51,806 bases of DNA from Bacteroidota bacterium (GCA_029573495.1 JAKQEI010000085.1:1-51806); one strand, 5' to 3'; positions 9,427 through 18,811 are shown, numbered from the stretch's first letter. Numbers and translations are program-made. The notes: generated by a model from the sequence alone, not told the origin.

Positions 9427-10950
9427 ATGGACCCTTCACCGGTCGAGCACCGGATGATGCCGTGGATCGAAGCTCTGGTCGTGCTGCTCTGCACGATCAC
9501 GGCCATCTCGCCTCTGCGCGGTGGGATCGACCTCTCTCCGGACTCGGTGAACTTCGTTGTTGCCGCCCAGAATCTGATGGAGCACGGTCATTTCTTCGTA
9601 TACACGAACTGGCCGTCGCATTCCATCCTGCCCGAGGTGGAGCCCTTCACCGATTTCCCTCCTGGCTATTCGTTGTATCTCATCCCCTTCCTTGCGTGGT
9701 TCAGGGAACCCTATCTGGCGTCCGCCTGGGCGCACGCCACAACCATCCTGGCCTTCTTCGGCGCACTGAGCTTCCTGTTCCACGGCTTGCGTTGGCATGT
9801 TCTGCTGCGGATGGCTGGTTACCTGACGGTCACCGTGTTCACCACCTACCCTGTCCTGTACGCCCACTATTGGACCGAGCCGCTCTTCATCGCATGCACC
9901 CTCGCCGTGGGTGGCTGCATGATCCGGACCTTCCGATCGCACGATCGAAGACCGTGGTACTGGGCGGCAGCGTTCGCGTTCCTGGCGAGCACCTTGAAGA
10001 TCATCGGTGTGTTCAACCTGGCCTGGTTCGCGATCCCATTGCTTCGCACCCATCATGGACGAACGCAGCGTGCGGTCCTTGCAGTAGCCGCTTGCACTGC
10101 TCCGGTCCTGATCTGGTTCGCACGGAACCTGCTCACGTACGGCACCGTCAGCCATTCCCACCTGATGGGCGCACCCGACCTGAACGACACCCTGCTGCGT
10201 CCCATCGTGTTCCTCCTGCACGACCTGTTCCGGATCAGCGGGCCCCTCTGGCCATCATACCTCGTGCTGCTGGTCGCGGTGACCTGTTTCGTGCTTCCCC
10301 TTCGCCGGATGACCGGGCCCGCGATCGCACGGATCGCCACCGTGCACGGGATGCTTCTCCTGGCCACGTGCGTGCACCTCGGTGGGATCTGGTTGCTTTC
10401 CCTTGTCACCTTCTTCAGCATCCTCGACGACCGGCTGCTGTCCCCTTCGATCACGCTCGGAATGATCGCCATCCTGAACGGTATCCACCTGCTCTCACTG
10501 GGACAGCGTTGGTGGGTGCGGACGATCCTCTTGTTGATGCCCTTCCTATTCCTGGGTCTGTCGCGACACACAACGCGTCTTTCCTCTCCGTTCCAGATGC
10601 GCACCTTCCACGTTCCACCCGAAGCTGCTGCCTGGGAGGACATTCAGGCCAGCGGCATGGTGGACCGCGCGAGCCATTTCTACAGCGACCGGGACTTCCG
10701 ACACCAGCTCTACGCGAGGATCCCACAACGGATCCTCTGGGACACCACCAACGTGGGCGATGAACAGAGGATCCGCGAACTGCTCCGCACCGGGGATCAT
10801 CCGTTCTTCGTGATGCACGAGGCTTCCGATGAACTGAAGGCCCTGGAGGCCGGTCTTGCAGGCAGCAGCATCGAACTGGAGCGGACCATCCACCCGGAGG
10901 CAGGACTCGTGGTCTACACCATGCCACCTTCCACCCACCGTCAGCAGTGA
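9427..10950 (+). CDS. Polytopic membrane glycosyltransferase-like (GT-C) protein
   Basis: About 507 residues with roughly ten hydrophobic helices over the first ~385 residues, then a soluble C-terminal domain of ~120 residues. An acidic residue pair in the first extracytoplasmic loop after TM1 (GIDLSPDSVNF), followed by FTDFPPGYSLY, fits the layout of GT-C enzymes of the ArnT/PMT/GT39 kind, which use polyprenyl-phosphate sugars. No specific family is recognised, so donor and acceptor are unknown. Divergent from aroC. The start is uncertain: ATG 9403, 9427 and 9454 are all in frame; 9427 has AGGA a few bases upstream, and 9454 lies right before the first helix. hutI follows 19 bp downstream. 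Confidence 0.6.
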   Translation: MDPSPVEHRMMPWIEALVVLLCTITAISPLRGGIDLSPDSVNFVVAAQNLMEHGHFFVYTNWPSHSILPEVEPFTDFPPGYSLYLIPFLAWFREPYLASAWAHATTILAFFGALSFLFHGLRWHVLLRMAGYLTVTVFTTYPVLYAHYWTEPLFIACTLAVGGCMIRTFRSHDRRPWYWAAAFAFLASTLKIIGVFNLAWFAIPLLRTHHGRTQRAVLAVAACTAPVLIWFARNLLTYGTVSHSHLMGAPDLNDTLLRPIVFLLHDLFRISGPLWPSYLVLLVAVTCFVLPLRRMTGPAIARIATVHGMLLLATCVHLGGIWLLSLVTFFSILDDRLLSPSITLGMIAILNGIHLLSLGQRWWVRTILLLMPFLFLGLSRHTTRLSSPFQMRTFHVPPEAAAWEDIQASGMVDRASHFYSDRDFRHQLYARIPQRILWDTTNVGDEQRIRELLRTGDHPFFVMHEASDELKALEAGLAGSSIELERTIHPEAGLVVYTMPPSTHRQQ

Positions 10951-10955
10951 TCGTC

Positions 10956-10963
10956 TTTCTTTG
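10956..10963 (+). promoter_or_regulatory. Possible -7 element for hutI
   Basis: TTTCTTTG, one mismatch from the Bacteroidota TAnnTTTG -7 consensus, ends 6 nt before the hutI ATG. No clear -33 element is seen. If used, transcription would begin almost at the start codon. Confidence 0.3.
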
Positions 10964-10969
10964 CCGGTG

Positions 10970-12247
10970 ATGGAACGCCTCCTGATCACCAACGCCAAGG
11001 CCCTCGTGGGGGTGCGACCTCAAGGCATGTGCGAAGTTCCGGGTCGCTCCATGGCCGAACTCCCGAGCATTACCGATGCCTGGCTCCTGATCGAGGATGG
11101 GCGGATCGGCGCCCTCGGCCCGATGAGCGAACTGCATAGCGGAACCCGGGACCATCAGGTGATCGACGCCAGCGGACGCTACGTGCTTCCGGGCTGGTGT
11201 GACCCCCATACCCATACGGTACATGCCGCTTCGCGCGAGGAGGAATTCGTGTACAAGATCAAAGGCATGTCGTACCAGGAGATCGCAGCGCGTGGAGGTG
11301 GCATCCTGAACAGCGCGAACACCTTGCGACGGATGAGCGCGGACGAGCTCTTCGAGAAGGCGAAGGCTCGACTGGATCGGATGATGGCGCAGGGCACCGT
11401 GGCCGTGGAGATCAAGAGCGGTTATGGACTCAGCCTGGAAAGTGAATTGAAGATGCTTCGCGTGGTGAAGCGCCTGAAGGAAGCGCTGCCGTTACGGGTG
11501 AAGGCCACGCTCCTCGCCGCGCATGCATTGCCCGTGGAATTCAAGGACGACCGGAAGGGCTACCTGGACCTTATCGTGAATGAATTGATCCCACAGGTGC
11601 ACCGTGAGGGCCTGGCCGATCATGTGGACGTCTTCTGCGAGACGAACTACTTCACCGTCGATGAGATGGAACGTGTGCTCGAAGCCGGTGCCGCACATGG
11701 CCTGTCGGGCAAGGTGCATGTCAATCAATTCACGAGCATCGGTGGGATCCAAGCTGCGATGAAGTACAACGCGCTAAGCGTTGATCACCTCGAGGTGATG
11801 ACCGAGGAGGACCTGGACGCACTGACCCGTGCCGGGACGAGAGGTCGGGCACCGATACCGACCCTGCTCCCCTCGTGCTCCTTCTTCCTGCGGATCCCCT
11901 ATGGGCCTGCGCGGCAACTGATGGACCGCGACCTGCCGGTGGCGTTGGCCACGGACCTCAACCCCGGCACCACGCCCAGCGGCAACATGAACTTCGTGCT
12001 CTCCCTGGCGTGCATCCAGGGGCGCATGTTGCCGGAGGAGGCGATCAACGCGATGACCTTGAACAGCGCAGCGGCGATGGATCTTTCGAATGAACTCGGA
12101 AGCCTGACCGTGGGCAAGCGGGCCAGTTTGATCATCACGAAGGAGATACCTTCGCTCGCCTATCTGCCGTACGCCTTCGGCGACGATCACATCGACACCG
12201 TCCTCATTGATGGAACACCCGTCCGGTCCGGAGCAGTCGTCGGCTGA
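10970..12247 (+). CDS. hutI: Imidazolonepropionase
   Basis: 425 residues of the amidohydrolase superfamily. It hydrolyses 4-imidazolone-5-propanoate to N-formimino-L-glutamate, the third step of histidine breakdown. Seen: metal-binding DPHTHTVH (H80, H82), IKSGYGLS, VHVNQFTS and ALATDLNPGT, all conserved in HutI. I chose the ATG at 10970 (MERLLITNAK), which gives the usual N-terminus. The product feeds FtcD, whose gene lies just past the CPBP protease gene, so this cluster carries the lower half of the Hut pathway. hutH and hutU are not in the window. The last 38 bp overlap the start proposed for the protease gene. Confidence 0.95.
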   Translation: MERLLITNAKALVGVRPQGMCEVPGRSMAELPSITDAWLLIEDGRIGALGPMSELHSGTRDHQVIDASGRYVLPGWCDPHTHTVHAASREEEFVYKIKGMSYQEIAARGGGILNSANTLRRMSADELFEKAKARLDRMMAQGTVAVEIKSGYGLSLESELKMLRVVKRLKEALPLRVKATLLAAHALPVEFKDDRKGYLDLIVNELIPQVHREGLADHVDVFCETNYFTVDEMERVLEAGAAHGLSGKVHVNQFTSIGGIQAAMKYNALSVDHLEVMTEEDLDALTRAGTRGRAPIPTLLPSCSFFLRIPYGPARQLMDRDLPVALATDLNPGTTPSGNMNFVLSLACIQGRMLPEEAINAMTLNSAAAMDLSNELGSLTVGKRASLIITKEIPSLAYLPYAFGDDHIDTVLIDGTPVRSGAVVG

Positions 12248-13001
12248 CCAGCCACGCCCGACGTACATCCGTCCTCCTGGCTTGGAGTTCGCCATGGGGG
12301 TCGCGCTTTTTGGCGTGGTGATCATGGTCTTCTTCCTGGTCCAGACCAGCGTGTTCATCCGTGGGGTGCTCCGTCATTCGCCCGACCTGACGAGGGACGG
12401 GTTCTCCTTCAGCCTGTTGAACGACCCGCGACTGAACGAACGGATGTCCGACCTGATGTTGAACGGTGATCTCATCGCCGAGGTCGCCATTTGGAGCGGC
12501 GCCGTATGCACCCTGCTGATCCTCATCACCGTGCGCTGGTGGAAGCGCGGGCACACGGCATCCTTCCTCGGGCTCCGAATGCCGCACTGGAAACAGATCC
12601 TGCTCTGGCTCGGTGCGTTCATCCTGTTGGGGCTCGTCATCGAGGTGCTCGCCCACTTCGTGCCAGCCTTCCGCACCGATTTCATGGAACGGGTGATCGC
12701 CAGTACCACGAACCTGACCTGGCTGATCCTTGGCGTGGGCATCATCGCTCCGTTGTTCGAGGAGTTCCTCCTGCGCGGGCTGCTCTTCGGCTCCATGCGG
12801 CACATGTTCGAGGAACACACCACCGTGGCGCTCACGGCCGGTGTCTTCGCGCTGATGCATATGCAGTACGATGCGGCCGTCATGCTCCTCATCCTCCCCA
12901 TGGGCGTGGTGCTTGGTTATGCCCGTTCACGCAGTGGATCCCTCCTGGTCCCCATCCTGTTGCACACGGTGAACAACCTGGTGACGGTGCTTTTACCCTG
13001 A
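12210..13001 (+). CDS. CPBP family intramembrane glutamic endopeptidase
   Basis: 263 residues, several membrane helices, and the three CPBP/Abi (CAAX protease-like) motifs: EExxxR (E184, E185, R189), FxxxH (F213, H217) and HxxxN (H252, N256). These residues form the intramembrane active site of the Rce1-like family; the substrate here is unknown. The ATG at 12210 overlaps the end of hutI by 38 bp and gives a 28-residue hydrophilic N-terminus; the next in-frame ATG (12294) lies after the hutI stop and would start at the first helix, so the true start could be there. It is sandwiched between hutI and ftcD, but no link to histidine metabolism is known. Confidence 0.88.
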   Translation: MEHPSGPEQSSADQPRPTYIRPPGLEFAMGVALFGVVIMVFFLVQTSVFIRGVLRHSPDLTRDGFSFSLLNDPRLNERMSDLMLNGDLIAEVAIWSGAVCTLLILITVRWWKRGHTASFLGLRMPHWKQILLWLGAFILLGLVIEVLAHFVPAFRTDFMERVIASTTNLTWLILGVGIIAPLFEEFLLRGLLFGSMRHMFEEHTTVALTAGVFALMHMQYDAAVMLLILPMGVVLGYARSRSGSLLVPILLHTVNNLVTVLLP

Positions 13002-13025
13002 CCGGGTCGCTTCACCTGCGACCAA

Positions 13026-13033
13026 TAGCTTTG
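13026..13033 (+). promoter_or_regulatory. -7 promoter element upstream of ftcD
   Basis: TAGCTTTG is an exact match to the Bacteroidota TAnnTTTG -7 element and ends 18 nt before the ftcD ATG. No convincing -33 TTTG at the expected distance. It suggests ftcD can be transcribed separately from hutI and the CPBP gene. Confidence 0.5.
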
Positions 13034-13051
13034 CGGCCCCAAGCAAAGCCC

Positions 13052-14713
13052 ATGAACCGCCGTTTGATCGAATGCGTGCCCAACATCAGTGAGGGCCGCG
13101 ACCGTGCCAGGATCGATGCCATCGCCGCCGTGGTGGAAACCGTTGAGGGCGTCCGCCTGCTGGACGTGGATCCCGGGAAAGCGACGAACCGCACCGTGAT
13201 CACCTTCGTGGGAGAGCCCGAACCAGTGATCGAAGCGGCCTTCCGGCTGATCAAGAAGGCCCAGGAGCTCATTGACATGCGGCAGCACAAGGGTGAACAC
13301 CCCCGCTTCGGCGCCACCGATGTCTGTCCGCTCATCCCGATCAGCGGCATCAGCATGGAGGAAACGGCGGAGTATGCGAAGAGGCTCGCTGCGCGGGTGG
13401 GATCGGAACTCTCCATTCCGGTATACCAGTATGAGTTCGCCGCCAGTGAGGAGAAGCGCCGCAATCTGGCGAACAATCGAAGTGGTGAGTACGAGGGCCT
13501 CGCGAAGAAGCTGAAGGACCCCGCTTGGAAACCCGATCACGGACCTGCGGAATTCACCGGGAGCGTGGCGAAGAGCGGTGCCACGGCCATCGGTGCGCGC
13601 AACTTCCTCGTGGCATACAACGTGAACCTCAACACCACCAGCACGCGCCGCGCCAACGCCATCGCCTTCGACATCCGTGAGGCCGGACGCAAGGTGAAAC
13701 AGCCCGACGGGCAGGAAGTGCAGGTGCCCGGCAGGCTCAAGGCCGTGAAAGGCATCGGCTGGTACATCGAGGAATACGGCATCGCCCAGCTTTCATTGAA
13801 CCTCACGGACATCACCGTGACGCCCGTACATATTGCGTTCGACGAGGCGTGCAAGGCGGCGGAAGCGCGCGGGATCCGGGTCACCGGCAGCGAACTGGTG
13901 GGCCTGATCCCGAAGCAATCCCTGTTGGACGCGGCGGACTTCTTCCTCACCCGCCAGCAGCGCAGCCTGGGGATCAGTGAGCGTGAGAAGATCAAGATCG
14001 CCGTGAAGTCGCTGGGGCTGGATGACCTCGGCCCCTTCGACCCGCAGAAGAAGGTGATCGAATACATGCTGGAGGACGCCAGCAGTGAACGCCTCGTGCG
14101 CATGGACCTGAAGCAGTTCAGTGAGGAGACCGCGGCAGAGAGTCCGGCACCCGGGGGTGGGTCAGTGGCAGCTTACGTAGGTGCGCTTGGTGTTTCACTT
14201 GGAACCATGGTGGCCAACCTTAGTGCGCACAAGCGCGGCTGGGACGATCGATGGGAGGAGTACAGCAAGTGGGCCGTGATCGGTGAGAACCTGCGCAACG
14301 ACCTGCTCTTCCTGGTGGATGAGGACACGCGCGCATACGACCGCATCATCGCGTGCTACAGCATGCCGAAAGGCTCCGAAGAGGAGAAGGCCGCCCGCAA
14401 GGCCGCCATCAACGACGCCACGAAAGGCGCCATCATGACCCCATTGCGCACCATGCAGGTGTGCGTGGAGAGCATGGCACTGATGAAAGCCATGGCCGAG
14501 AAAGGGCTGGAAGCGAGCGTGAGCGATGCGGGCGTTGGCGCCCTTTGCGCACGTACCGGGGCCATTGGCGGCTACCTGAACGTGCGGATCAATTGCGCGG
14601 GTCTCGATGATGAAGCGTTCAAGGCGGACGTGATCAAGCAGGCCGATCAGCTGAAGGGGAAGGCGGAAGCACTTGAAGCGGAGGTCATGGCATTGACCCT
14701 GGCCAAGGTCTGA
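13052..14713 (+). CDS. ftcD: Bifunctional glutamate formimidoyltransferase / formimidotetrahydrofolate cyclodeaminase
   Basis: 553 residues; the N-terminal ~330 residues are formimidoyltransferase (starting RLIECVPNISEGRD, with GEHPRFGATDVCP) and the C-terminal ~200 are cyclodeaminase (with SPAPGGGSVAAYVGALG). The fusion moves the formimino group from N-formimino-glutamate to tetrahydrofolate and releases ammonia to give 5,10-methenyl-THF. The same fusion is known from animals and many Bacteroidota. The ATG at 13052 gives the standard N-terminus. With hutI close by, this shows a Hut pathway that ends in glutamate plus a folate one-carbon unit. Confidence 0.96.
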   Translation: MNRRLIECVPNISEGRDRARIDAIAAVVETVEGVRLLDVDPGKATNRTVITFVGEPEPVIEAAFRLIKKAQELIDMRQHKGEHPRFGATDVCPLIPISGISMEETAEYAKRLAARVGSELSIPVYQYEFAASEEKRRNLANNRSGEYEGLAKKLKDPAWKPDHGPAEFTGSVAKSGATAIGARNFLVAYNVNLNTTSTRRANAIAFDIREAGRKVKQPDGQEVQVPGRLKAVKGIGWYIEEYGIAQLSLNLTDITVTPVHIAFDEACKAAEARGIRVTGSELVGLIPKQSLLDAADFFLTRQQRSLGISEREKIKIAVKSLGLDDLGPFDPQKKVIEYMLEDASSERLVRMDLKQFSEETAAESPAPGGGSVAAYVGALGVSLGTMVANLSAHKRGWDDRWEEYSKWAVIGENLRNDLLFLVDEDTRAYDRIIACYSMPKGSEEEKAARKAAINDATKGAIMTPLRTMQVCVESMALMKAMAEKGLEASVSDAGVGALCARTGAIGGYLNVRINCAGLDDEAFKADVIKQADQLKGKAEALEAEVMALTLAKV

Positions 14714-14778
14714 GGCCCGAATAGGGGGGCTGGTGGTGACCACCTCGGTCCACCACAACACTCCGCCCCGCTTCGGCG

Positions 14779-14786
14779 TATAATTG
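14779..14786 (+). promoter_or_regulatory. Possible -7 element for the patatin gene
   Basis: TATAATTG, one mismatch from TAnnTTTG, lies 25 nt before the proposed TTG start in the short gap after ftcD. The -33 position is unconvincing. Supports a separate transcript for the patatin gene. Confidence 0.3.
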
Positions 14787-14811
14787 ACGGACGCACCCGG
14801 GTACCACGACC

Positions 14812-17217
14812 TTGTGGCTGCGTCGCACGGCAGTGACCGCTCGCCAGACATACCGCAGCATCAGCCGGAGGATCCTCTACTTCTTCCCCTTCCAGCTGCT
14901 CGTACTGCACCTGAAGAAGAACCACCTGCTCCTCTTCACCTGGCTCCTCCTCTTCGGCTACATCACGGAGAGCATGGGTGTGAAGTACGGTGTACCCTAT
15001 CTCTTCCTGTACCCGGAGTATTTCGGACAGGTGGGATTCCTGTCCTATGCGATCACCGGTTTCGCCCTGGGCGGTTTCATCACGGCTTTCAACCTGTACA
15101 GCTATGCGATGCACGGCTACCGGTTCCCCTTCATCGCCACCCTGGCCCGGCCCTTCCTCAAGTTCAACATCAACAACGCCGTCATCCCGGGCCTGTTCGT
15201 GCTCACCTTCCTATGGTGCAGCGGGCGCTTCCAGTACACCAAGGAACTCGTACCGCTTGCGGCGATAATCATCCACCTCACCGGATTCATCTTCGGCATC
15301 CTCCTCTTCCTGGCCCTGGCCCTGTTGTACTTCACACGAACCAACACCGATATCATCAAGATGCTCGGGACCGATGCCGAGCACATCAAGCCGGTCGAAC
15401 CCCTGATGGACATCATCGGTCCGCAGCACGACCTGCCGCCCCAGCGCAAAGTGGAGCAGCGGAAAGCCATGCGGTGGTTGCGCCGCCAGCAGCGCTCGGA
15501 AAAGTGGCGCGTGGAGACCTACCTCACACCGCGCCTTCGGATCATGCTGGCCCGGAGCAGCGCCCACTATGACAAGGAATTGCTGCGGGATGTGCTCTGG
15601 CAGAACCACATCAATGGGGCCATCTTCGAAGTGGTCCTGGTGCTCACCTTCATCGCCCTTGGCGCCTTCAGCGAGTTCCGCTTCTTCGCGATCCCCGCCG
15701 GCGCCAGTGCCTTCCTCCTCCTCACCATGTTCATCATGGTCATCAGCGCCCTCTTCAGCTGGCTGCAAGGTTGGACCGGGACGGTCATCATCGCTGTCAT
15801 CCTCGGACTGAACCTGTTGAGCCAGCACACCGACTTCCTGTACGACAACCATGCCTATGGGCTGGATTACACGGTGGAACCGGCCACCTACGACAGGGCC
15901 ACCATCTTCGCGTTGGCGCATGATACCGCCGCGGCCAAGAGTGATGCACGCGCGCTGGTAGGCACCTTGGAACGTTGGAAAGCGGATAATGAAGGCTTAC
16001 AACCCGACGGGACGAAACCACCGCTGGTGATCGTGAACACCAGTGGCGGTGGGTTGCGGGCCACCTTGTGGACATTGCTCTGCCTGCAGCACGCGGATAG
16101 CTTGTTGGGCGGTAACCTGATGGAACGCACGGCCCTCGTCACCGGATCATCGGGCGGGTTGATCGGTGCGGTGTATTACCGCCAGCTGTACCTGGCCCGG
16201 CAGGAAGGAATGGACATCGACCCCAACGATCCCGCCATCCTCGACGAGGTCAGCACGGATATGTTGAACCCGCTCGCGTTCAGCTTCGTCACCAACGACA
16301 TGTTCGTGCGCTACCGAAGCGTGTCGGATGGGGACCTGCACTACACCCTGGACAGGGGTTACACGTTCGAGCGCCGCCTCAACGAGAACACACGCGGCCT
16401 GCTCGATGTGCGGCTGAACGACCTGGTGGATCCCGAGCGCGAAGCACGGATCCCGCTCATGGCCATGGCTCCGGCATCCATCAACGATGGACGACGGCTG
16501 GTGATCGCCTCCCAGCCCATGGCCTTTCTCACGAACATCGTTCCCGATCGGGAGGTGCGCAACACCGGCCAGCCGGAAGCGATCGAGTTCCAGCGCATGT
16601 TCCAAGATCAGGATGCGGGTGAACTGAAGCTGACGAGCGCCCTGCGGATGAACGCTACCTTCCCCTACATCACGCCGCTGGTGACCCTGCCGAGCGAACC
16701 GGCGATGCGGGTGATGGATGCCGGCCTGCGCGACAACTATGGCTACCGGATCTCCCTGGCCTTCCTGCACACGTTCCGCGATTGGATCGCAGCCAACACC
16801 AGCGGTGTGGTGGTGATCCAGATGCGTGACACGCAGAAAGAACTCGATGTGAAGCCCAGCAATTCATCGCTTCTGAGCCGCGTGTTGGATCCATTGGGAA
16901 GCGTGTATGACAACGTGGTGCGCGTGCAGGACCAGGACTACGACTTCATGCTGAACCAGGCCAGCGGCTGGATGGAGGTCCCGATGGAGGTGATCGACAT
17001 CCAGTTGCGGCATACGGACGACGACCAGATCTCCTTGAGCTGGCACCTCACCGCCCTGGAACGCAGCCGCGTGTTGCGCAGCATCGGTTCAGCTGAGAAC
17101 CAGGCCGCTTTCGAACGGCTCCAACAGCTCATCGGCGGCAACGGTGCAGCTACACGGATCCTCGCTGGCGGTGATAGCGTACGAGGCCCATCAGCGGATC
17201 AGGCTCCACCACGCTGA
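14812..17217 (+). CDS. Membrane-anchored patatin-like phospholipase
   Basis: About 801 residues. Residues 1-370 contain several membrane helices (roughly 40-60, 75-105, 125-185 and 265-345); residues ~405-780 form a patatin-like acyl hydrolase. Seen: the oxyanion loop SGGGLR (411-416), the nucleophile elbow GSSGG (S447) and the catalytic Asp in MDAGLRDNYG (D636), so the Ser-Asp dyad is intact. No ATG exists in frame near the N-terminus; an in-frame TGA lies at 14785-14787, so the start must be TTG 14812 or GTG 14833. The last 68 bp overlap the convergent sugar kinase gene. The substrate is unknown; the dyad suggests lipid deacylation at the membrane. Confidence 0.82.
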   Translation: MWLRRTAVTARQTYRSISRRILYFFPFQLLVLHLKKNHLLLFTWLLLFGYITESMGVKYGVPYLFLYPEYFGQVGFLSYAITGFALGGFITAFNLYSYAMHGYRFPFIATLARPFLKFNINNAVIPGLFVLTFLWCSGRFQYTKELVPLAAIIIHLTGFIFGILLFLALALLYFTRTNTDIIKMLGTDAEHIKPVEPLMDIIGPQHDLPPQRKVEQRKAMRWLRRQQRSEKWRVETYLTPRLRIMLARSSAHYDKELLRDVLWQNHINGAIFEVVLVLTFIALGAFSEFRFFAIPAGASAFLLLTMFIMVISALFSWLQGWTGTVIIAVILGLNLLSQHTDFLYDNHAYGLDYTVEPATYDRATIFALAHDTAAAKSDARALVGTLERWKADNEGLQPDGTKPPLVIVNTSGGGLRATLWTLLCLQHADSLLGGNLMERTALVTGSSGGLIGAVYYRQLYLARQEGMDIDPNDPAILDEVSTDMLNPLAFSFVTNDMFVRYRSVSDGDLHYTLDRGYTFERRLNENTRGLLDVRLNDLVDPEREARIPLMAMAPASINDGRRLVIASQPMAFLTNIVPDREVRNTGQPEAIEFQRMFQDQDAGELKLTSALRMNATFPYITPLVTLPSEPAMRVMDAGLRDNYGYRISLAFLHTFRDWIAANTSGVVVIQMRDTQKELDVKPSNSSLLSRVLDPLGSVYDNVVRVQDQDYDFMLNQASGWMEVPMEVIDIQLRHTDDDQISLSWHLTALERSRVLRSIGSAENQAAFERLQQLIGGNGAATRILAGGDSVRGPSADQAPPR

Positions 17218-18022
17218 GCGTCATGCCGTGGTCAAGCAGTATCGTGGCCAGCAGCGAACGGAACCCGAACGCCACCGAACCCGTCGCCAGCACGCGCGTT
17301 CGTTGGTCCGGTGCGAAGTAGCGGACCAGTAGTTCGGCAAGCACCTGGAAGCGGCTTTGGATGAGCTCCCGCACATAGGGGTCATCCAGGTGGGGAGCCA
17401 GCCAAGCAGTGTAGGACGCCAGTTCACGGGACGGATGCGCCGAACCATGAACCCGGGCCAGGACCTCCTTCACGACCGGACCGGACTCTCCGAACAGCCG
17501 CCGATGCATATCCGCAGGGATCCGATGGTGGAACGCATCCTGCAACAAATGGCGTCCGATGTCGGCCCCACTGCCCTCGTCACCGAGAAGATAACCCAGC
17601 GAGGGCATGGGCGTGCTCAGCTCCATGCCATCGAAGTAACCGGCATTCATCCCCGTTCCGAGGATGAGCACCAGACCCGGCTCCCCGTCGGCCAGCCCGA
17701 GAGCGGCTCCGAGCAGATCGGTGGCGACCTCTACCTGCGCACCCGGCCAGACGCCCGCAATGGCAGTCATCATCCGGGTCCGGCGATCATCCGTACCACA
17801 CCCGGCACCATAGATGATCACCTGGTGGGCGGTCAACGCAGCTGGATCACCGGCCTCCAACAAGCTCCGCAGATCCTTCGCGAACCGCTCGCCATTGCCA
17901 CTGAGGGGATTGAAGCCTGGCCAACGCTCTCCTTTGACAGGCCAGATGTGGGTATCTCCCTCATCGGTCAGCACCGCCCACCGGGACGATGAGCCGCCGA
18001 TCTCGCCGATCACCTGCACCAT
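17150..18022 (-). CDS. BadF/BadG/BcrA/BcrD-type ATPase, N-acetylglucosamine-kinase-like
   Basis: 290 residues with the ASKHA fold: phosphate-1 loop GEIGGSSSRW at the N-terminus, the second phosphate loop LILGTGMNAG, and GDEGSGADIGRHLL, typical of the GlcNAc kinase branch. It probably phosphorylates an amino sugar recovered from the cell wall or chitin using ATP. The ATG at 18022 places the phosphate-1 loop at residue ~6, as usual; an upstream TTG would add eight residues. It follows the LuxR-type regulator with a 43-bp gap and is likely cotranscribed. Its 3' end overlaps the convergent patatin gene by 68 bp. Confidence 0.85.
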   Translation of the reverse strand: MVQVIGEIGGSSSRWAVLTDEGDTHIWPVKGERWPGFNPLSGNGERFAKDLRSLLEAGDPAALTAHQVIIYGAGCGTDDRRTRMMTAIAGVWPGAQVEVATDLLGAALGLADGEPGLVLILGTGMNAGYFDGMELSTPMPSLGYLLGDEGSGADIGRHLLQDAFHHRIPADMHRRLFGESGPVVKEVLARVHGSAHPSRELASYTAWLAPHLDDPYVRELIQSRFQVLAELLVRYFAPDQRTRVLATGSVAFGFRSLLATILLDHGMTLSVVEPDPLMGLVRYHRQRGSV

Positions 18023-18065
18023 GTCCGCAAGGTAGCCGTGCGTCAATGTCCCGATACCGGCCGGA

Positions 18066-18743
18066 TCAGGCGCGATCGAACAGGAACTTGTTGGGGCTGA
18101 TGAAGCCGTTCTTCACGGCATAGAGCACCACGGCGGCCGTGTTGTTCACCCCCAACTTCTGCATGATGTTGCGCCGGTGCGCGATCACTGTGTGGGCACT
18201 GAGGTTCAATTCCTCCGCTATCCGGGTGTACGAACGACCTTCGGCGATGAGGGTGATCACCTGGCACTCCCGGTCGCTCAGGGCCACCGGGGCACAGCTG
18301 AGCGGTTCCGCAAGGAAGCTCTCCACATCCACGGAGGCCTTCTTCAGCACCTCCAACACCTTCCCACAGAAGAAACGGCTTCCATCCGCCGTGGCGGTCA
18401 CCGCGTCGATGATCTCCTGTACATCGCAATCCTTCCGGATGTAGCTGGTCACCCCTGCCCGCACCGCGGCCATCAAGGTCGCAGTGGAGGGAGCCGTGGT
18501 GATGCTGACGAACTTGGTGGTGCGCGAACGCTTGAGCCCGTCCTTGATCGCCTGGGCACCGAACCCTTCACCCGTGTGATCCATCAGAACGACATGCGGC
18601 TTGTGGCGCACGATCATCGCCTGCATGGCCACCGGATCACGCGCCACACCGACCACTTCCACCCGCATGGCTTCGGATAGGATGGTCCGAAGGCCGATCA
18701 AGGCCAGTTCACTTCGGTCCGCGAGCAGGGTTCGAACGATCAT
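18066..18743 (-). CDS. LuxR/FixJ-type response regulator
   Basis: 225 residues: N-terminal receiver domain (1-~120) with the phospho-acceptor Asp in VVLMDHTG (D55) and the conserved Lys (K104), then a LuxR-type helix-turn-helix (~152-215) with LSDRECQVITLIAEG and LNLSAHTVIAHRRNIMQKL. The acidic pocket has only D9 followed by Arg, so metal binding may be weaker than usual. No histidine kinase is adjacent; it may be an orphan. A TACATTTG -7 box lies 28 nt upstream. The sugar kinase gene lies 43 bp downstream on the same strand, a possible operon partner. Confidence 0.9.
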   Translation of the reverse strand: MIVRTLLADRSELALIGLRTILSEAMRVEVVGVARDPVAMQAMIVRHKPHVVLMDHTGEGFGAQAIKDGLKRSRTTKFVSITTAPSTATLMAAVRAGVTSYIRKDCDVQEIIDAVTATADGSRFFCGKVLEVLKKASVDVESFLAEPLSCAPVALSDRECQVITLIAEGRSYTRIAEELNLSAHTVIAHRRNIMQKLGVNNTAAVVLYAVKNGFISPNKFLFDRA

Positions 18744-18771
18744 TCTTCTTTAGAACGATTCTTAACAAGCG

Positions 18772-18779
18772 CAAATGTA
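18772..18779 (-). promoter_or_regulatory. -7 promoter element of the LuxR-type regulator gene
   Basis: TACATTTG on the minus strand, an exact TAnnTTTG match, 28 nt before the ATG at 18743. A TTTT about 21 nt upstream of the box could serve as a degenerate -33 element. Confidence 0.5.
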
Positions 18780-18811
18780 CCCACGGATCCGATCGCTCGG
18801 AAAAGAGATCA

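Noticed and set aside
14731..14757. GGTGG/CCACC hairpin after ftcD as a terminator
   Set aside because: The stem needs a bulge and there is no T-run; too weak to call.
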